From Lampris incognitus (Eukaryota; Chordata; Actinopteri; Lampriformes; Lampridae), in assembly GCF_029633865.1 (NCBI RefSeq), contig NC_079211.1, positions 149,305,901 to 149,369,900 on the forward strand: a stretch of 64,000 bases of DNA, in the 5' to 3' direction. The first letter of the stretch is position 1, and each line of letters begins with the position of its first letter. Under the pieces are notes generated by a model. It saw only the letters and a program-made list of their open reading frames with translations, had not been told where the DNA came from and ran no database searches. The position numbers and the translations under genes are program-made. Shown here in pieces: positions 50,814 to 62,040 of the stretch.

Positions 50814-51652
50814 CTACCCAGATAGCAACCCCCCCCCCACCCCACTCCTTTTCTCCCCAATGTTACTTGGCCAGTTACCCCGCTCTTCCGAGCCGTCCCG
50901 GTCTCTGCTCCACCCCCTCTGCCGATCCGGGGAGGGCTGCAGACTACCACACGCCTCCTCCCATATATGTGGAGTCGCCAGCCGCTTCTTTTCACCTGAC
51001 AGTGAGGAGTTTCACCAGGGGGACGTAGCGCGTGAGAGAATCACGCTATCCCCCCCCCAGTCCCCCCACCCCCAACAGGCGCCCTGGCTGACCAGAGGAG
51101 GCGCTAGTGCAGCGACCACAGCACATACCCACATCCGGCTTCCCACCCGCACACACGGCCAATTGTGTCTGTAGGGACGCCCGACCAAGCCGGAGGCAAC
51201 ACGGGATTCGAACCGGCGATCCCCGTGTTGGTAGGCAAAGGAAATAGACCGCTACACTACCCGGACGCCCCCACACTGCCACTTTCATCCAGCCCACATA
51301 CCACGTAAAATGACGGCCCTCATAGCCAGATCTGGGCCAGAACCAAGCCATAGCAATGCCACATGTGCCACATATTTGCCAAAGGTGGCCATATTTGTTC
51401 TGTGATATTTGGGCCATATTCACCATTTACCACACGGGCCACTTCAGGGTCCCACCCAGATTACATGTTGCTGAGAGCACCGCATCTTTGCCAAAAAAGG
51501 CCCACATTTGATTTGGCACATTTGGGCCATATTTGCTATGATACTTGTGGGCCACTTCAGGCTCACATCCACTTTGTCAGGGCCAGAAGAAGACCATCAG
51601 TGCCGCATCACTGCCTGAAGTGGCCCACATCCGCATGCTGTCTGGGTGTGCA
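50814..51652. mobile_element. TIR element interrupted by a SINE
   Basis: It begins ACCCAGATAGCA at 50814 and ends TGCTGTCTGGGT near 51652, inverted ends. The inner body (GCCACATATTTGCCAAAGG, GGGCCATATTCACCATTTA, GGGCCACTTCAGG) recurs at 52795-53200. A minus-strand SINE B occupies 50828-51270. The superfamily is not assigned. Confidence 0.72.
50828..51270 (-). mobile_element. SINE family B inside a TIR element
   Basis: The reverse complement gives the head GGGCGTCCGGGTAGTGTAGC, B box GGTTCGAATCC, the full body, and the tail at 50828-50850. It is near full length. Confidence 0.82.
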
Positions 51653-52220
51653 TTAGATGATTTGTTGCATGTTGGAAAAGGAGTAGGAGGAAGTATACCC
51701 CTTCTCACCTCCTCTTAAGTTAATTCAGCTACTCTACATTAAAAACTCAGTCCCCACTGTACTGAGTAGTTCACATTCAATGCAAGTTGGGCGGCACAAC
51801 ACAAACTCACCTACCGTTAACAATAAGACAAAAAAGATTTTAAAAAAACACACAGAAAAAAAGAAAACACATCCTGTCATGTACCAAGACTACACAGATC
51901 TCAATGCAAACACAACCCAAATATCCACTTATAGTAAGAAAAAGAAAAATGTAGTAAGAAATGTTTAGAGATTAGAAACTTAGACATGTCCATCTACAAC
52001 TACTGTTCTGTCCTGAAACTCTCTTATCTTCTCATCCGTGTCCAGACCAGACATTTAGACCCAGTAGCGAGTGGTGCTGGTATTTCTGTGTACTGATTGT
52101 TTGTCTCTGTGGCCCACCAGATAGTTATTAAAATGGCTCTGCACTTCCTTCCTCATACACCGCTTCCTTGTCTGTTTGTCATGTTTGTGTATTTTTGGAT
52201 TCTTCTTCCGTTTTCACTGC
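51653..52220. other. No gene seen
   Basis: A-rich around 51780-51960; no exon or repeat family recognised. Confidence 0.45.
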
Positions 52221-52224
52221 ATGT

Positions 52225-52560
52225 CACCTCACAGCGAGAAGGTCCGGGGTTCGAACCCTGGGGTTGTTCAACCTTGGGGGGGGGGGTCATCCCAGGTCGT
52301 CCTCTGTGTGGAGTTTGCATGTTCTCCCCCCGTGCCTCTGGTGGGTTTTCTCCGTGTGCTCCTGTTTCCCCCACCATCAAAAAGACATGCATGTTAGGGT
52401 TAATACTCCTGTCTGTGCCCCAGAGCAAGGCATGGCAAGAAGAACTGGAGTTGGTCCCCAGGCGCTGTACGGTGGCTGCCCACTGCTCCTAGCTACACAG
52501 CTAGGATGGGTTAAATGTAGAGAACAATTTCCCCATGGGGATCAATAAAGTATCTCAAAA
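52225..52560 (+). mobile_element. SINE, family A head with a different 3' end
   Basis: The 5' half shares GGTTCGAACCCTGGGGTTG and GGAGTTTGCATGTTCTCCCC with family A. The 3' half instead has GCTGCCCACTGCTCCTAGCT and ends CAATAAAGTATCTCAA, a tail typical of fish RTE/Rex3-mobilised SINEs. Confidence 0.7.
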
Positions 52561-52688
52561 TCAAAACCCAAAAACTCAAGATCAAGTTTCAAAGCTACTT
52601 ACAGCGGTCAACATATGTGATTTTTGGACTGTTGGAAAGAAAAAGGTGAATCTAGTAGCTTTAAGAGGTGTAATTTGATGATTGAAGC

Positions 52689-53545
52689 TGGGCGTCCGGG
52701 TAGCGTAGCGGTCTATTCCGTTGCCAACCAACACGGGGATCGCCGGTTCGAATCCCTGCGTTACCTCCGGCTTGGTCGGGCGTCTCTACCCAGCTAGCAA
52801 AACTGCTGTGGCCCGGACCCGTCCCACAACCAACCCTTTCATCCGGCCCACATAACGTGTGGAATGATGGCACTTGGGCGGTCCGCTCCTGTTTGCCAGA
52901 TCTGGGTCAGAACCAAGCCATAGCAATGCCGCATGTGCCACATATTTGCCAAAGGTGGCCCATATTTGTTTTGTGATATCTGGGCCATATTCACCATTTA
53001 CCACACGGGGCCACTTCAGGGTCACATGTTGCCCAGAGCACCGCGTCTTTGCCAGAAAAGGCCACATTTGATTTGGCATATTTGGGCCATATTTGCTATG
53101 ATACATGTGGGCCACTTCAGGCTCACATCTGTTTTGTCAGGGCCAGAAGAAGGCCACCAGTGCCTGAAGTGGCCCACACCTGCGTGCTATCTGTGACGCG
53201 TTAGGGTGGAGGTCACACAATTGTTCGTGTTTGCGGGTGGGAAGTCGGATGTGGGCATGTGTCCTGGTGACTTCACTAGTGCCTCCTCTGGTTGGCCGTG
53301 GCACCTGTTCAAGGGGGGAGGGGGAACTGGGGGGGATAGTGTGATCCTCCCACGCGCTAAGTCCCCCTGGTGAAACTCCTCACTGTCAAGTGAAAATAAG
53401 TGGCTAGTGACTCCACATGTATGGGAGGAGGCATGTGGTAGTCTGCAGCCCTCCCCGGATCGGCAGAGGGGGTGGAGCAGCGACCGGGACGACTTGGAAG
53501 AGTGGGGTAATTGGCTGGGTACAATTGGGGAGAAAAAAATCCAAA
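52689..53545 (+). mobile_element. SINE family B split by a TIR element
   Basis: Head and B box lie at 52689-52794; the body resumes at about 53215 (ACAATTGTTCGTGTTTGCGG) and runs to the A-rich tail near 53545. The two parts abut in the consensus seen at 12986-13430. Confidence 0.8.
52795..53205. mobile_element. TIR element inserted in a SINE
   Basis: It starts ACCCAGCTAGCA and ends near TGCTATCTG. The body is the same as in 50814-51652. Confidence 0.7.
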
Positions 53546-53949
53546 AAAGAAAAGATGCAGGAAGGTGATTACACCACTTAAATCAACAGGGCAGGTTTAA
53601 GCTAACAGACCCGTAAAACAGATTTTATAGTCTGGTTAGGTGAGGGCATCATGGGGATGGTTGGTCCTGAGACCAGGGCTCCAAAAACCAGGTCATTACA
53701 CTAACTGACATTTGTACGATTGTTACAATAAACAAAATATAAAACATCAGGCGTCTGCCCCAATCCAGATCAGCTTGTTATTTAGAAAAGCATTTATCAT
53801 AAATGATTATATGCTCACTTATTAGTTCTGTCAATAGCTTTATCAACAATATATAATAAATATCATAAAATACGGGCACTCGGCTAGCATAACTAATAAA
53901 GCTGTAGAGGAAAGTAGAGAAACTTCCCTTATCTTTAGCTAAATCCCAT
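53546..53949. other. No gene seen
   Basis: AT-rich sequence with no recognised feature. Confidence 0.4.
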
Positions 53950-54235
53950 ACACAAATGCTTTTAGCATGCCCCTTAATTTACAAACATCATTTCCCCTCC
54001 CTCAGATGTTTTATTTGGAATAGCCGGCGTATTATGTTGAAAAACAGATCTTTATTCTATCCAGACTGGTTTAACAACAAAATAATTCTAGTAAACCAGT
54101 TAATCAGGGATAATGGACAGGTACTGAGTTATTCTGAATTCCTCCATACTTTTGGCCTTCCGGTTACTCCAGAGGAGTTTGCTGCGGTTATGGAAGTGTA
54201 ACCCAGCTGGAAAATATGGGTTGAAATAGAAGTGA
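53950..54235 (+). mobile_element. L1-like LINE fragment
   Basis: An open stretch codes RIMLKNRSLFYPDWFNNKII, LVNQLIRDNGQVLSYSEF and GLPVTPEEFAAVM, which matches the C-terminal region after the RT in fish L1-clade elements. Only about 280 bases remain. Confidence 0.65.
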
Positions 54236-54394
54236 AGTTAAAAAGAAATTAAATTACAAACTAACTAATGTTGCTGTAAAGCCCCTTGAGGCAAATTTGT
54301 AATTTGTGATATTGACTTGACTTTGTCCTTTCAGCTGACACGCTTTCTGTTCAACCTCTTCATCAGTTGTCGTCTGGCAGGATGAGGGTCAGTG

Positions 54395-54571
54395 GGACTC
54401 CCTATTTGTGCACCACTTCACCAGGATGACACCGCCTTGGCCGTTTCTGATCTTATCGTTTTTAAACTTTACCTCCACCCTAACCCTTAACCCTAACCTT
54501 AACTCTAATCTTAACCTTTACCTTGATCTAATCTTAACCCCCGGGTGAAATGGCGTACAAATAGGTAGTCC
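54395..54571. mobile_element. Short MITE with telomere-like core
   Basis: Ends GGACTCCCTATTTGTGCACC and the inverted GGTGAAATGGCGTACAAATA pair over about 28 bases. The core (about 54480-54538) is a degenerate CCCTAA/CTTAAC series. Confidence 0.6.
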
Positions 54572-54689
54572 TGTTTCTCAACAGAACTGAACAGTCGGGT
54601 TGTGGAAGTAAAAATCCCATTCCTTGGGTTCACCGTATGGACTTTGGATACTAGCTATAATGTATTGTAGCGAAGTCTGTGGGCAGCCA

Positions 54690-55000
54690 TGAACCACCAC
54701 AGCCGGGATGTGAACCCGGGTCTCCCGCACCACAGGCGACTGCGCTAACCAGTCAGCTAAGGGGCCTACTCATCCGTGGTCATTACCCTACCCCCCTCTT
54801 TCGGGAAGCACATTCCCGCGCTTCAGCATACCAACTCCCTCTCGTGTCTGGGTGCAAGCTTCCGGTGGCCTCACCATCCCACTTCTGACACCAATGGAGC
54901 GAATTCAGGGGGCAGCCGGGACGCGAACCGGGGCCGCCCGCACCATGGGCGACAACATTAACCAGTCGACTTAAGGGTCCGACCCGTTAGCCAACGGGCT
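54690..55000. repeat. Degraded relative of the 20315 inverted repeat
   Basis: It shares CACCACAGCCGGGATGTGAA near 54695 and the GGGACGCGAACC, GGCGACAACATTAACCAGTC and GACTTAAGGGTCCGAC segments near 54915-54985. The two tRNA-like ends here point the same way. Confidence 0.6.
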
Positions 55001-55389
55001 AGCAAGTCTAGTCATTGGTGATGGTTACAGTATTAACAGTACAAGGCAGATTTACCATGAGCTGTGAGATTATGAAACGACGACATATGGTCCTGTTGAA
55101 CCCACAAATCAGTCTGACTTCAACTTCTTTCAGAATTTATGTGTTACTAGTGAGTCGCCGGTGAAGAACAACAGTCCATCAGAGATGCTGCCGTTACCAT
55201 GGAGATGTGCAACAACACGGCTGAACCTGAGTTTTACTTATTGATGTTGTACTACGTGTTGGTAAAGGTCTTCTACCAGCTTGTTCTGTCATATCTGCTT
55301 GTTAAACACAACAACTTCCCTTCTTTTTCAAACTCAACACTACCGGCCTTCTTCCTCATCTGGCTGCTATGATGAAGATGGACATTTAC
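55001..55389. other. No gene seen
   Basis: No recognised feature. Confidence 0.35.
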
Positions 55390-55680
55390 CCATTCAATCC
55401 AATTTCACAGGGGGGTGGTTTATCCCAGCATGCACGGGGCAGAAGCCAGGGAGACACCCTGGGCAGGTCACCAGCCCATCACAGAACACACACACATACA
55501 CACCTATGGAACTCAAATTCAGCTAACATGCATGTTTTTGGACTGTGGAAAGAGACCCACATGAACACGGGCAGAACATGTAAACTCCTCACAGACGTGC
55601 TGGTATCAAACCTGGAGCTATCTCGATGTGACGCCATACAGCCTATAAAGTAAACCCCTGTGCCACCCAAAGCCAGATAT
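55390..55680 (-). mobile_element. Diverged family A-like SINE
   Basis: It shares the order of family A blocks (GGAGACACCCTGGGCAGG, a short AC run, TTTTTGGACTGTGG, GGGCAGAACATG) but is much diverged, with a head near 55660-55680. Confidence 0.6.
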
Positions 55681-55792
55681 ATTGGCCTTAAGTAAAAATA
55701 AAATGTAGCTATGAGTATTGATGGGTTTTACACATCACAGCCAGTGAGAATTTCTACTGACAGCTCATAATCTCTCCTCTGCTTCATGGCAG

Positions 55793-55918
55793 GTGAAGAC
55801 TGGTGAAAAGGATTATTGCTGTAAGAAAAAGACAGAAATCTGCTGCCAACCATCACCGGGAAGTATTCCTGGCTGCAGAAGAAAGAAGGCCAGAAAGACC
55901 AAGTCCAAGTCAAAGTAA
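55793..55918 (+). CDS. Orphan terminal exon, basic Cys-rich tail
   Basis: After an acceptor (CATGGCAG) a phase-0 frame of 41 codons reads VKTGEKDYCCKKKTEICC, continues to GCRRKKARKTKSKSK, and stops at TAA 55916-55918. AATAAA follows at 55990-55995. No upstream exon other than those of il12b was found on this strand within 11 kb, only repeats. If a weak donor TAT|GTAACC at about 50552 in il12b exon 6 is used, this frame joins directly after PWKY and replaces its last three residues. It could also belong to an unrecognised gene or be a chance open frame. Confidence 0.4.
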   Translation: MKTGEKDYCCKKKTEICCQPSPGSIPGCRRKKARKTKSKSK

Positions 55919-55989
55919 CAAGACAGATTATTTTCATGGTGTGTGTTAAACCGTCCACGTCTTTATATATTTGTAACAAGACAGTGTTC

Positions 55990-55995
55990 AATAAA
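55990..55995 (+). terminator. Poly(A) signal after the orphan exon
   Basis: AATAAA, 72 bases after the TAA, with TTTTGTTTTCCC downstream. Confidence 0.6.
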
Positions 55996-56165
55996 TGAAT
56001 TTAAAGCAACCTGGCTCAGCATATTTTGTTTTCCCTGTCTATGGTTATATGCATTAAAACCTAAAATGCATTAGAACCTAAAAGCAGTTTTTCCGAAATA
56101 AGTACAAATAGTCACAAACAGCATTTTCCAAGTTCAAACCTATTTTTGCACTCAACAGAAGGAAG

Positions 56166-56265
56166 TCTGTGAATGTTCTCATTCTGAGGAAGCCTCTTGG
56201 ATGAGAGGCGAAACGTCTTCACGGATATATACCAAGTCGAGTTGCACTTGATTCAACTCCTTTGG
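56166..56265 (+). mobile_element. Penelope-like element tail with 14-bp target duplication
   Basis: A 100-bp piece containing CTCTTGGATGAGAGGCGAAA and TTGCACTTGATTCAACTCC, known from fish Penelope-like ends, is flanked by exact copies of TCAACAGAAGGAAG (56152-56165 and 56266-56279). Confidence 0.75.
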
Positions 56266-56429
56266 TCAACAGAAGGAAGCAGCTCAATCTGCCAGAATTA
56301 AAGCCACAAGCGTCAACGAGCGGGTTTCAGGCTTCACAAAGCCAAGCAGAGTCACTACAGCTAGCTTGATTCTGTGTAAAGAAGGAGTGAGACCAATCAC
56401 TAAGCGTACATTAAGACTAAGCGTAAACC

Positions 56430-57150
56430 AGTGGTGATTTTGTATGTGGCAGGAGTGTCAGAAAAGCTGAGACACATTTTCCAAACACCGCATCTCAGTT
56501 GCTTTCAAACCCAAAAAACCCGCTGCACCAGAAGTTGGTCCACCCCAAAGATTGGGTCCCTTGGCACAAACAGAGCAATAGAGTGTACACTGTTAAGTGC
56601 CAGGAGTACTACCGTGACTTGTACATTGGGGAAACTGAACAGACGCTGGCCAAGAGGATGGCACAACACAGCAGAGCTAATGCGTCAGGGCAGGACTCCA
56701 CAGTCTACACCATCTACAGGCCAGTGGCAACTCTTTCAAGGCTGAGGATGTGCACGTTCTTGATAGGGAGGAACGCTGGTTTGAACGAGGCGTCAAAGAG
56801 GCCATCTATGTTAAGAGGGAACGACCATCCCTGAACCGAGGCGGTGGGGGTGGGAGGGGGGTGGTGGCTAAGAGTACATCTGTCGCCATCTTACAATGCT
56901 GTGATTGCAAACATTCCCAAATCCTCTGTGAATAGTACACATGGCCATTGAAACTCTAGTTAATGGTCACACCCATATTTGTGTATGAAACGGGTCGATG
57001 GTTTTGGTCGTTATGCAACTGTATTTTTTATAAGGGGTGTGGATACCTGCAGTCAGCTTAGACTGAAGAGGTCACTTAGATGAGTGATGAAACTCAAACG
57101 TTGTATTCAGATGAACTGATTCAAGCTTCTTTGATTCGCTTACCTGGATT
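56430..57150 (+). mobile_element. Penelope-like element, GIY-YIG end
   Basis: The coding part, spread over three frames, has NRVYTVKCQEYYRDLYIGET (GIY-YIG core), LAKRMAQHSRANASGQDS, and VHVLDREERWFERGVKEAIY then KRERPSLNRGGG, the usual end of Penelope-like endonucleases. The RT is missing. The 3' tail runs to about 57150. Inactive. Confidence 0.82.
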
Positions 57151-57199
57151 ATTGAGCATGCATCAAGTCATGATGCAGGAGTAATGCTCACTGTTTGAC

Positions 57200-57590
57200 C
57201 AATTATGTCACTGATTTCTTTAAGAACATCTTTCTACAATTTGTATGACTATATACACATTCTAGTAAACAGTGAATGTATGTGCCTTCTGTAGTCTTGC
57301 ACTTATTACTAAACTTTGATAGATCTGGATTCATTTTATTGCGTCTCACAGGGGTAATATGTAGTCTATGATTTATCTTAAATTGCAGTTCTTTTGCTCT
57401 ATTAGTGGCAAAACAGCTGGATAGGTTGACCACATATCATCCCACTCTTCAACACCACAGTCATTCTCCCATTCTGTTTTAATTTTAGCTGTATCGTCTT
57501 TTACTGTCACGGAGAGTGACAGATGTTTCATTAGGTTCAAAAATAAAATGTTGGGATCTATTTCCTGGAACACATCTCTGTAGGTTAAAC
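57200..57590 (-). mobile_element. L1-like LINE fragment
   Basis: The minus strand codes FKINHRLHITPVRRNKMNPD and CKTTEGTYIHCLLECV, the CCHC-like C-terminal block of fish L1-clade elements. It is the part that follows the segment seen at 53950-54235, but in the other orientation. Confidence 0.7.
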
Positions 57591-58360
57591 TTCCATATTT
57601 ATACTGATTAAAAACCTCAGAACCTTACGTGTTGGTTTTGGCCCAGCTGATCTGTGTCCTCCTCATCTGAGCTCTCACCCTCTTGTCTCGTACTCTCTCT
57701 GGACTCTCACCCTCTGATAAATCGATGTCAGAATCTCCCTCAGTGGTTCTGTTAAGAATCCTCTCTGCCTCCGTCATAGAGCTGTCTACTGAGGACAATG
57801 AGAAACAAACTAAGCGTCAAGTCCTGATGTCCACTACAGAGGACATTTATAAACTAGCGTTTTTCAAATGAAAATAAACAAGCTCAGCTCTGAAAACTCA
57901 CGCAGATATTCCTGAGATGTTTACTTACTCGAAACAATCTAAAGATAACTATTTTTTTTTATTCATGAATATCATGCTTACCTTTCTTTTTTCCATAAAA
58001 CGCGCTAATTAAGATGGCAGCCATTTTGACGATATTCTTCTTCTTTTACTTCTCCGTTTGGTGTTTATTGGCGGTCGGCAAACAACGAAATGGTGCATTA
58101 CCGCCACCAGCTGGTATGTCGTGTGGATTAGCGTCTATTATTTACGTTATCCCCCCCCCCCAAAAAAAACCCTCAAATCTTCTTAATTAAAGTAGTTACT
58201 CTAAGAAACTGAGACAAGACGTTATAACACTGAGTTTAGTTCTTCTATTGAATATCTACTGAATCAAATTGTATTTTTGTTTTTCTTAGAATTTGAGTCA
58301 GATGCCTTCTTTCTGCCTCATATTTCTAACAATATATTGTAATAAACAAGCCCGATATGG
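57591..58360. other. No gene assigned
   Basis: A minus-strand open stretch around 57640-57790 (rich in Glu, Ser and Asp) could be a transposase or host N-terminal piece but shows no diagnostic motif. The rest is AT-rich. Confidence 0.35.
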
Positions 58361-58369
58361 GCTTTGTCA

Positions 58370-59300
58370 GAGACCTAAAAGACACACAACACCAGTCGAG
58401 GAATATGGAAAAGTAGATAAACCTTTATTTCATCACAAATTATATTAAAAGGCACACAGAGTTGAACAGATAGGCCTGAGGACCGGCGACTACTCACAGG
58501 TAAGTAAAGTCTGTTCACTGTAGTACAAACCACGCACATGGAATAGGGCACACATTAAGATCAGGCACGGCACGCATGAATCCAAACACCCCACCCTTTA
58601 CGGTCCGCACGCTGGAGACACTGCACACGGGGGATGAAACACTAGGCTACACCTCCACCCAAGGAGCAAACGGGGGCTATAACGCCTGCTCAGACACTGC
58701 AAATAAGACAGTAAACGTCCCACCACCCGGGTAACTTGAGCCGCCCACTAGCCCTCTGCTCCTCTGTAAAAAGCCGGCACAATAAAACTCACCAGTGAAT
58801 ACATATATAAAACCTAGTACAACAGGAATAGGGAAATAGCAAGAGTTAAAACTTAGCTCGCTCGGCTGGCGAGACCCTCCCCCAGGGTCTGAGCTTTATT
58901 GGCACCGTCCGACAGCCGGGGAAACAATCGCGTTCAGTCGGCGGTACAGGCAGCGGGCGGCGGCGTGCCGACCACTGGAACCCGGGCTGGAGAGCGGAGG
59001 TCCGCGAAAACACTCCTAAGCGTTCCGGGCCCTCTCTTACTAAAGGAGGCAACTAGCCTCCCCTTCTGATCTGGAACAGCTCCCCTAACTTTCTGTCTTC
59101 AGCGCCGGCAATACTATAAACTGCGAACGCCGCCTCCCCCCAATGAGTGTATTCGCAAACCAACCAAGTCAGCTCTCTCCAGCAACCCCGAGGGACTGCT
59201 TAGCCCTCTCTTTTAACTTGCGTCTCCTCCAGTCTAGTTGCGCGGCTGCAAGCAATCAGTTCATTAAGGAGCCGCGTCTCATGTCAATCACCTCCCACCG
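58370..59300. other. CpG-richer block, possibly an LTR-like fossil
   Basis: On the minus strand this block has a TATA-like word (TTTATAGTATT) and an AATAAAGCTC further on, an order like a solo long terminal repeat. No coding part or clear end repeats were seen, so it could equally be a host CpG island. Confidence 0.3.
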
Positions 59301-59319
59301 CAGGTTTACTACACTATTA

Positions 59320-60030
59320 ACACGAAAACTCAACACGGAAAATCTTAACACTAGAACTCTTAACATGAAAAAATCTTAACGCTAGAACCCTTAACAGTAA
59401 CAACGCTCAACACTAGAGCTTTTAATACTAGAGCTATTTACACTAAAACTCTTAACATGAACAATCTTAACAGTAGAACTCTTAAAATAAACAATGCTCA
59501 ACACTAGAGCTTTTAACACTAGAACTATTTACACTAGAACTCTTAACATGAAAAATTTTAACACTAGAACTCTTAACAGTAACAATGCTCAACACTAGAG
59601 CTTTTAACACTAGTGCTATTTACACTAGAACTCTTAACATGAAAAATCTTAACACTAGAACCCTTAACAGTAACAATGCTCAACACTAGAGCTTTTAACA
59701 CTAGAACTATTTACACTAGAACTCTTAACATGAAAAATCTAAACATTAGAACCCTTAACAGTAACAATGCTCAACACTAGAGCTTATAACACTAGAACTA
59801 TTTACACTAGAACTCTTAACATGAAAAATCTTAACAGTAGAACCCTTAACAGTAATAATGCTCAACACTAGAGCTTTTAACACTAGAACTATTTACACTA
59901 AAACTCTTAACATGAAAATCTTAACAGTAGAACTCTTAACAGTAACAATGCTCAACACTAGAGCTTTTACACTAAAACTATTTACACTATTTACAGTAGA
60001 ACTCTTAACATGAAAAATCTTAACAGTTTG
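59320..60030. repeat. ~93-bp minisatellite, about seven units
   Basis: CAATGCTCAACACTAGAGCT recurs at intervals of 88-93 bases from about 59400 to 59946. Inside each unit short AACTCTTAACA/AACACTAGAAC words repeat about every 18 bases. It ends just before the stop codon of the minus-strand coiled-coil gene and so lies in its 3' UTR. Confidence 0.93.
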
Positions 60031-60044
60031 AAACTACATACGAA

Positions 60045-61992
60045 TTAACTATTTGAAAAACCCCTGACTTTCTTGGTAAAGATAGAAAGAAAGAAGTTCT
60101 TCGTTTTCTTGGGCATCTTCTTGCCTTCTGTCTCCTTCTCAAACAGCCTTTTCTTCTCCTGCTTCTCTCTCTTGGCCAACAGTTTCTGCTCCTTCTTCTC
60201 TTTCTTTGCTGACTCCTTGTCCTCCCGACTCTTGCGTGCCTTTGTTGTTGAGGCCAGCGAGTCGGTACCTGGGACCTGCGAGGGCTCCTCCTTCAGGCTA
60301 AGAAGAGCAGTCCATTTCAGCTCTGCCTCCTCCTTGCTCTGTTTTAGCAGCTGAACTTCTTCTTGAGCCTGAAGCAGGAGCAGCTTAGTCTCTTTGTTCT
60401 CTTCAAGGATACAAGCTTTCTCCTTCTGCCACTGCTCAAGATTACACCTAAACTCCTGCTCGACTTGACTGAGGACAGCCGTGATCCTTTGCTCACTTTC
60501 CTCCATCTGTTGCGAAAGCTCCAAGGTGAAGAGCTTGTTCAGCGCTATCTGCACTTCCACATTCTCTTCAGCGAGCCTTCTTTCAAAGTCCTTCTCTTTA
60601 CGGAGCCCTTCTGTTTGCAGGAAGTTTAACTGCTGCAGAAGTGAGTCTTGGTCCTTGAGGAGAACTTCTTTTTCCTTCTCACAGGTCTTAAGGCATGTCT
60701 CCTTATCATAGAGTGCTTCCTTCAACATTTTAGCATTGACAAGAGACTCTTCTTTGAGAATCTTGTTCATTTTCTCAAGTTCCTCATTGTCTTGGAGGAG
60801 AGACTCCCTCTCCTTCTGCCAATTGTTGTGGCTGACCTCCCTCTCTTTGAGAGTCCTCTGCAAGTGCAAGGTCTTGTCTTGGAGCTCCTTCAGGAGCGTA
60901 GACAAGTCCTCCACCCGGCTTTTCAGAAGAGCGACTTCATCTGGTTTCCTGACATCGTTGCTCCTCCTCTTGTCTGCCTCTCTAACAGTTGAGGGTCTCT
61001 CCCTCCTGTTGTCTTCATGCTCCCCTCTATAAACATACTGCAAAATAGAGTAAAAAAAAGAAGTTGAGGTTACTTAAAACTTTTCTGGAATCTGATTTCA
61101 GCCAACTGAAGGAATCTAAATTTATTGAGTGCGCATTGCTTCAGAATACAAACTTGTCAACATTAAAGAGTTACTTTTTGGGTACTTGTAAGACTCCAAA
61201 GAGTGAACTCAAATGAGTTAGGTTCATATATAATTAGCTCATTCCTTTGAATGGCAGTTTCTGACATGTCAATATGACACTGAGGTCACATGAATCCAAA
61301 CCCCTACGGAAGACATCATGTAATTCTATGTAACCCACCCTATAAATATAATAGAAACGCTGCACTTGCTTTTAATTACCTCCATTATTTTAATTACTTA
61401 ATACAGCTTTAAGATTGGGGATTATTTTCAACATTTATATTTTCTATGTTCCACAACTTGTTCCAATAATAAAAACTGAATTTTGATTTATGTGGAGTCC
61501 ATTTCTTGAAGCTCATATAAAACCAGAAAATGCAGATCCTGCAGAAAATGCATGTGAATGCTGATAGCTGAAAGAAATTGCTGAAGCAATGCTGACAATT
61601 GCTGCAAAAACAGCTGAATTGTAAAAGTAAAACAAGGACGCTGAAAGCTGAAGGAAATTGCTGAAATAATGCTGAAAATTGCTGGGAAAAAATCATGCAC
61701 GCTGATGTGTAGTAGTGGCAGTTGGAAGCTGAAGTCAGTATCTAATGAAGCTGAATATGCTGTAACCTTAACTGGAAGCTGGAACATATTCGCCTACAGG
61801 CAGAATTGGGAGCTCAAGTGCATTACTAAAAGAAAAGCTGGAGCGTATCAGCTGAAGGATCAGGGTTGAAAAACACGTATATGAAAATCTGAAACTAAAT
61901 TGTATATGAAATGGAATTTCTTTATATTAACACAGATGAAGTGTATCATGAAACAGATGGTTTGATTTTTTTTTACATTGTACCAGTGTGTG

Positions 61993-62040
<48 letters not shown>

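Noticed and set aside
60073-61032. Plus-strand frames opposite the coiled-coil exon
   Set aside because: Ser/Leu/Phe-rich shadows of Lys/Glu codons; the minus frame is longer and has splice signals.
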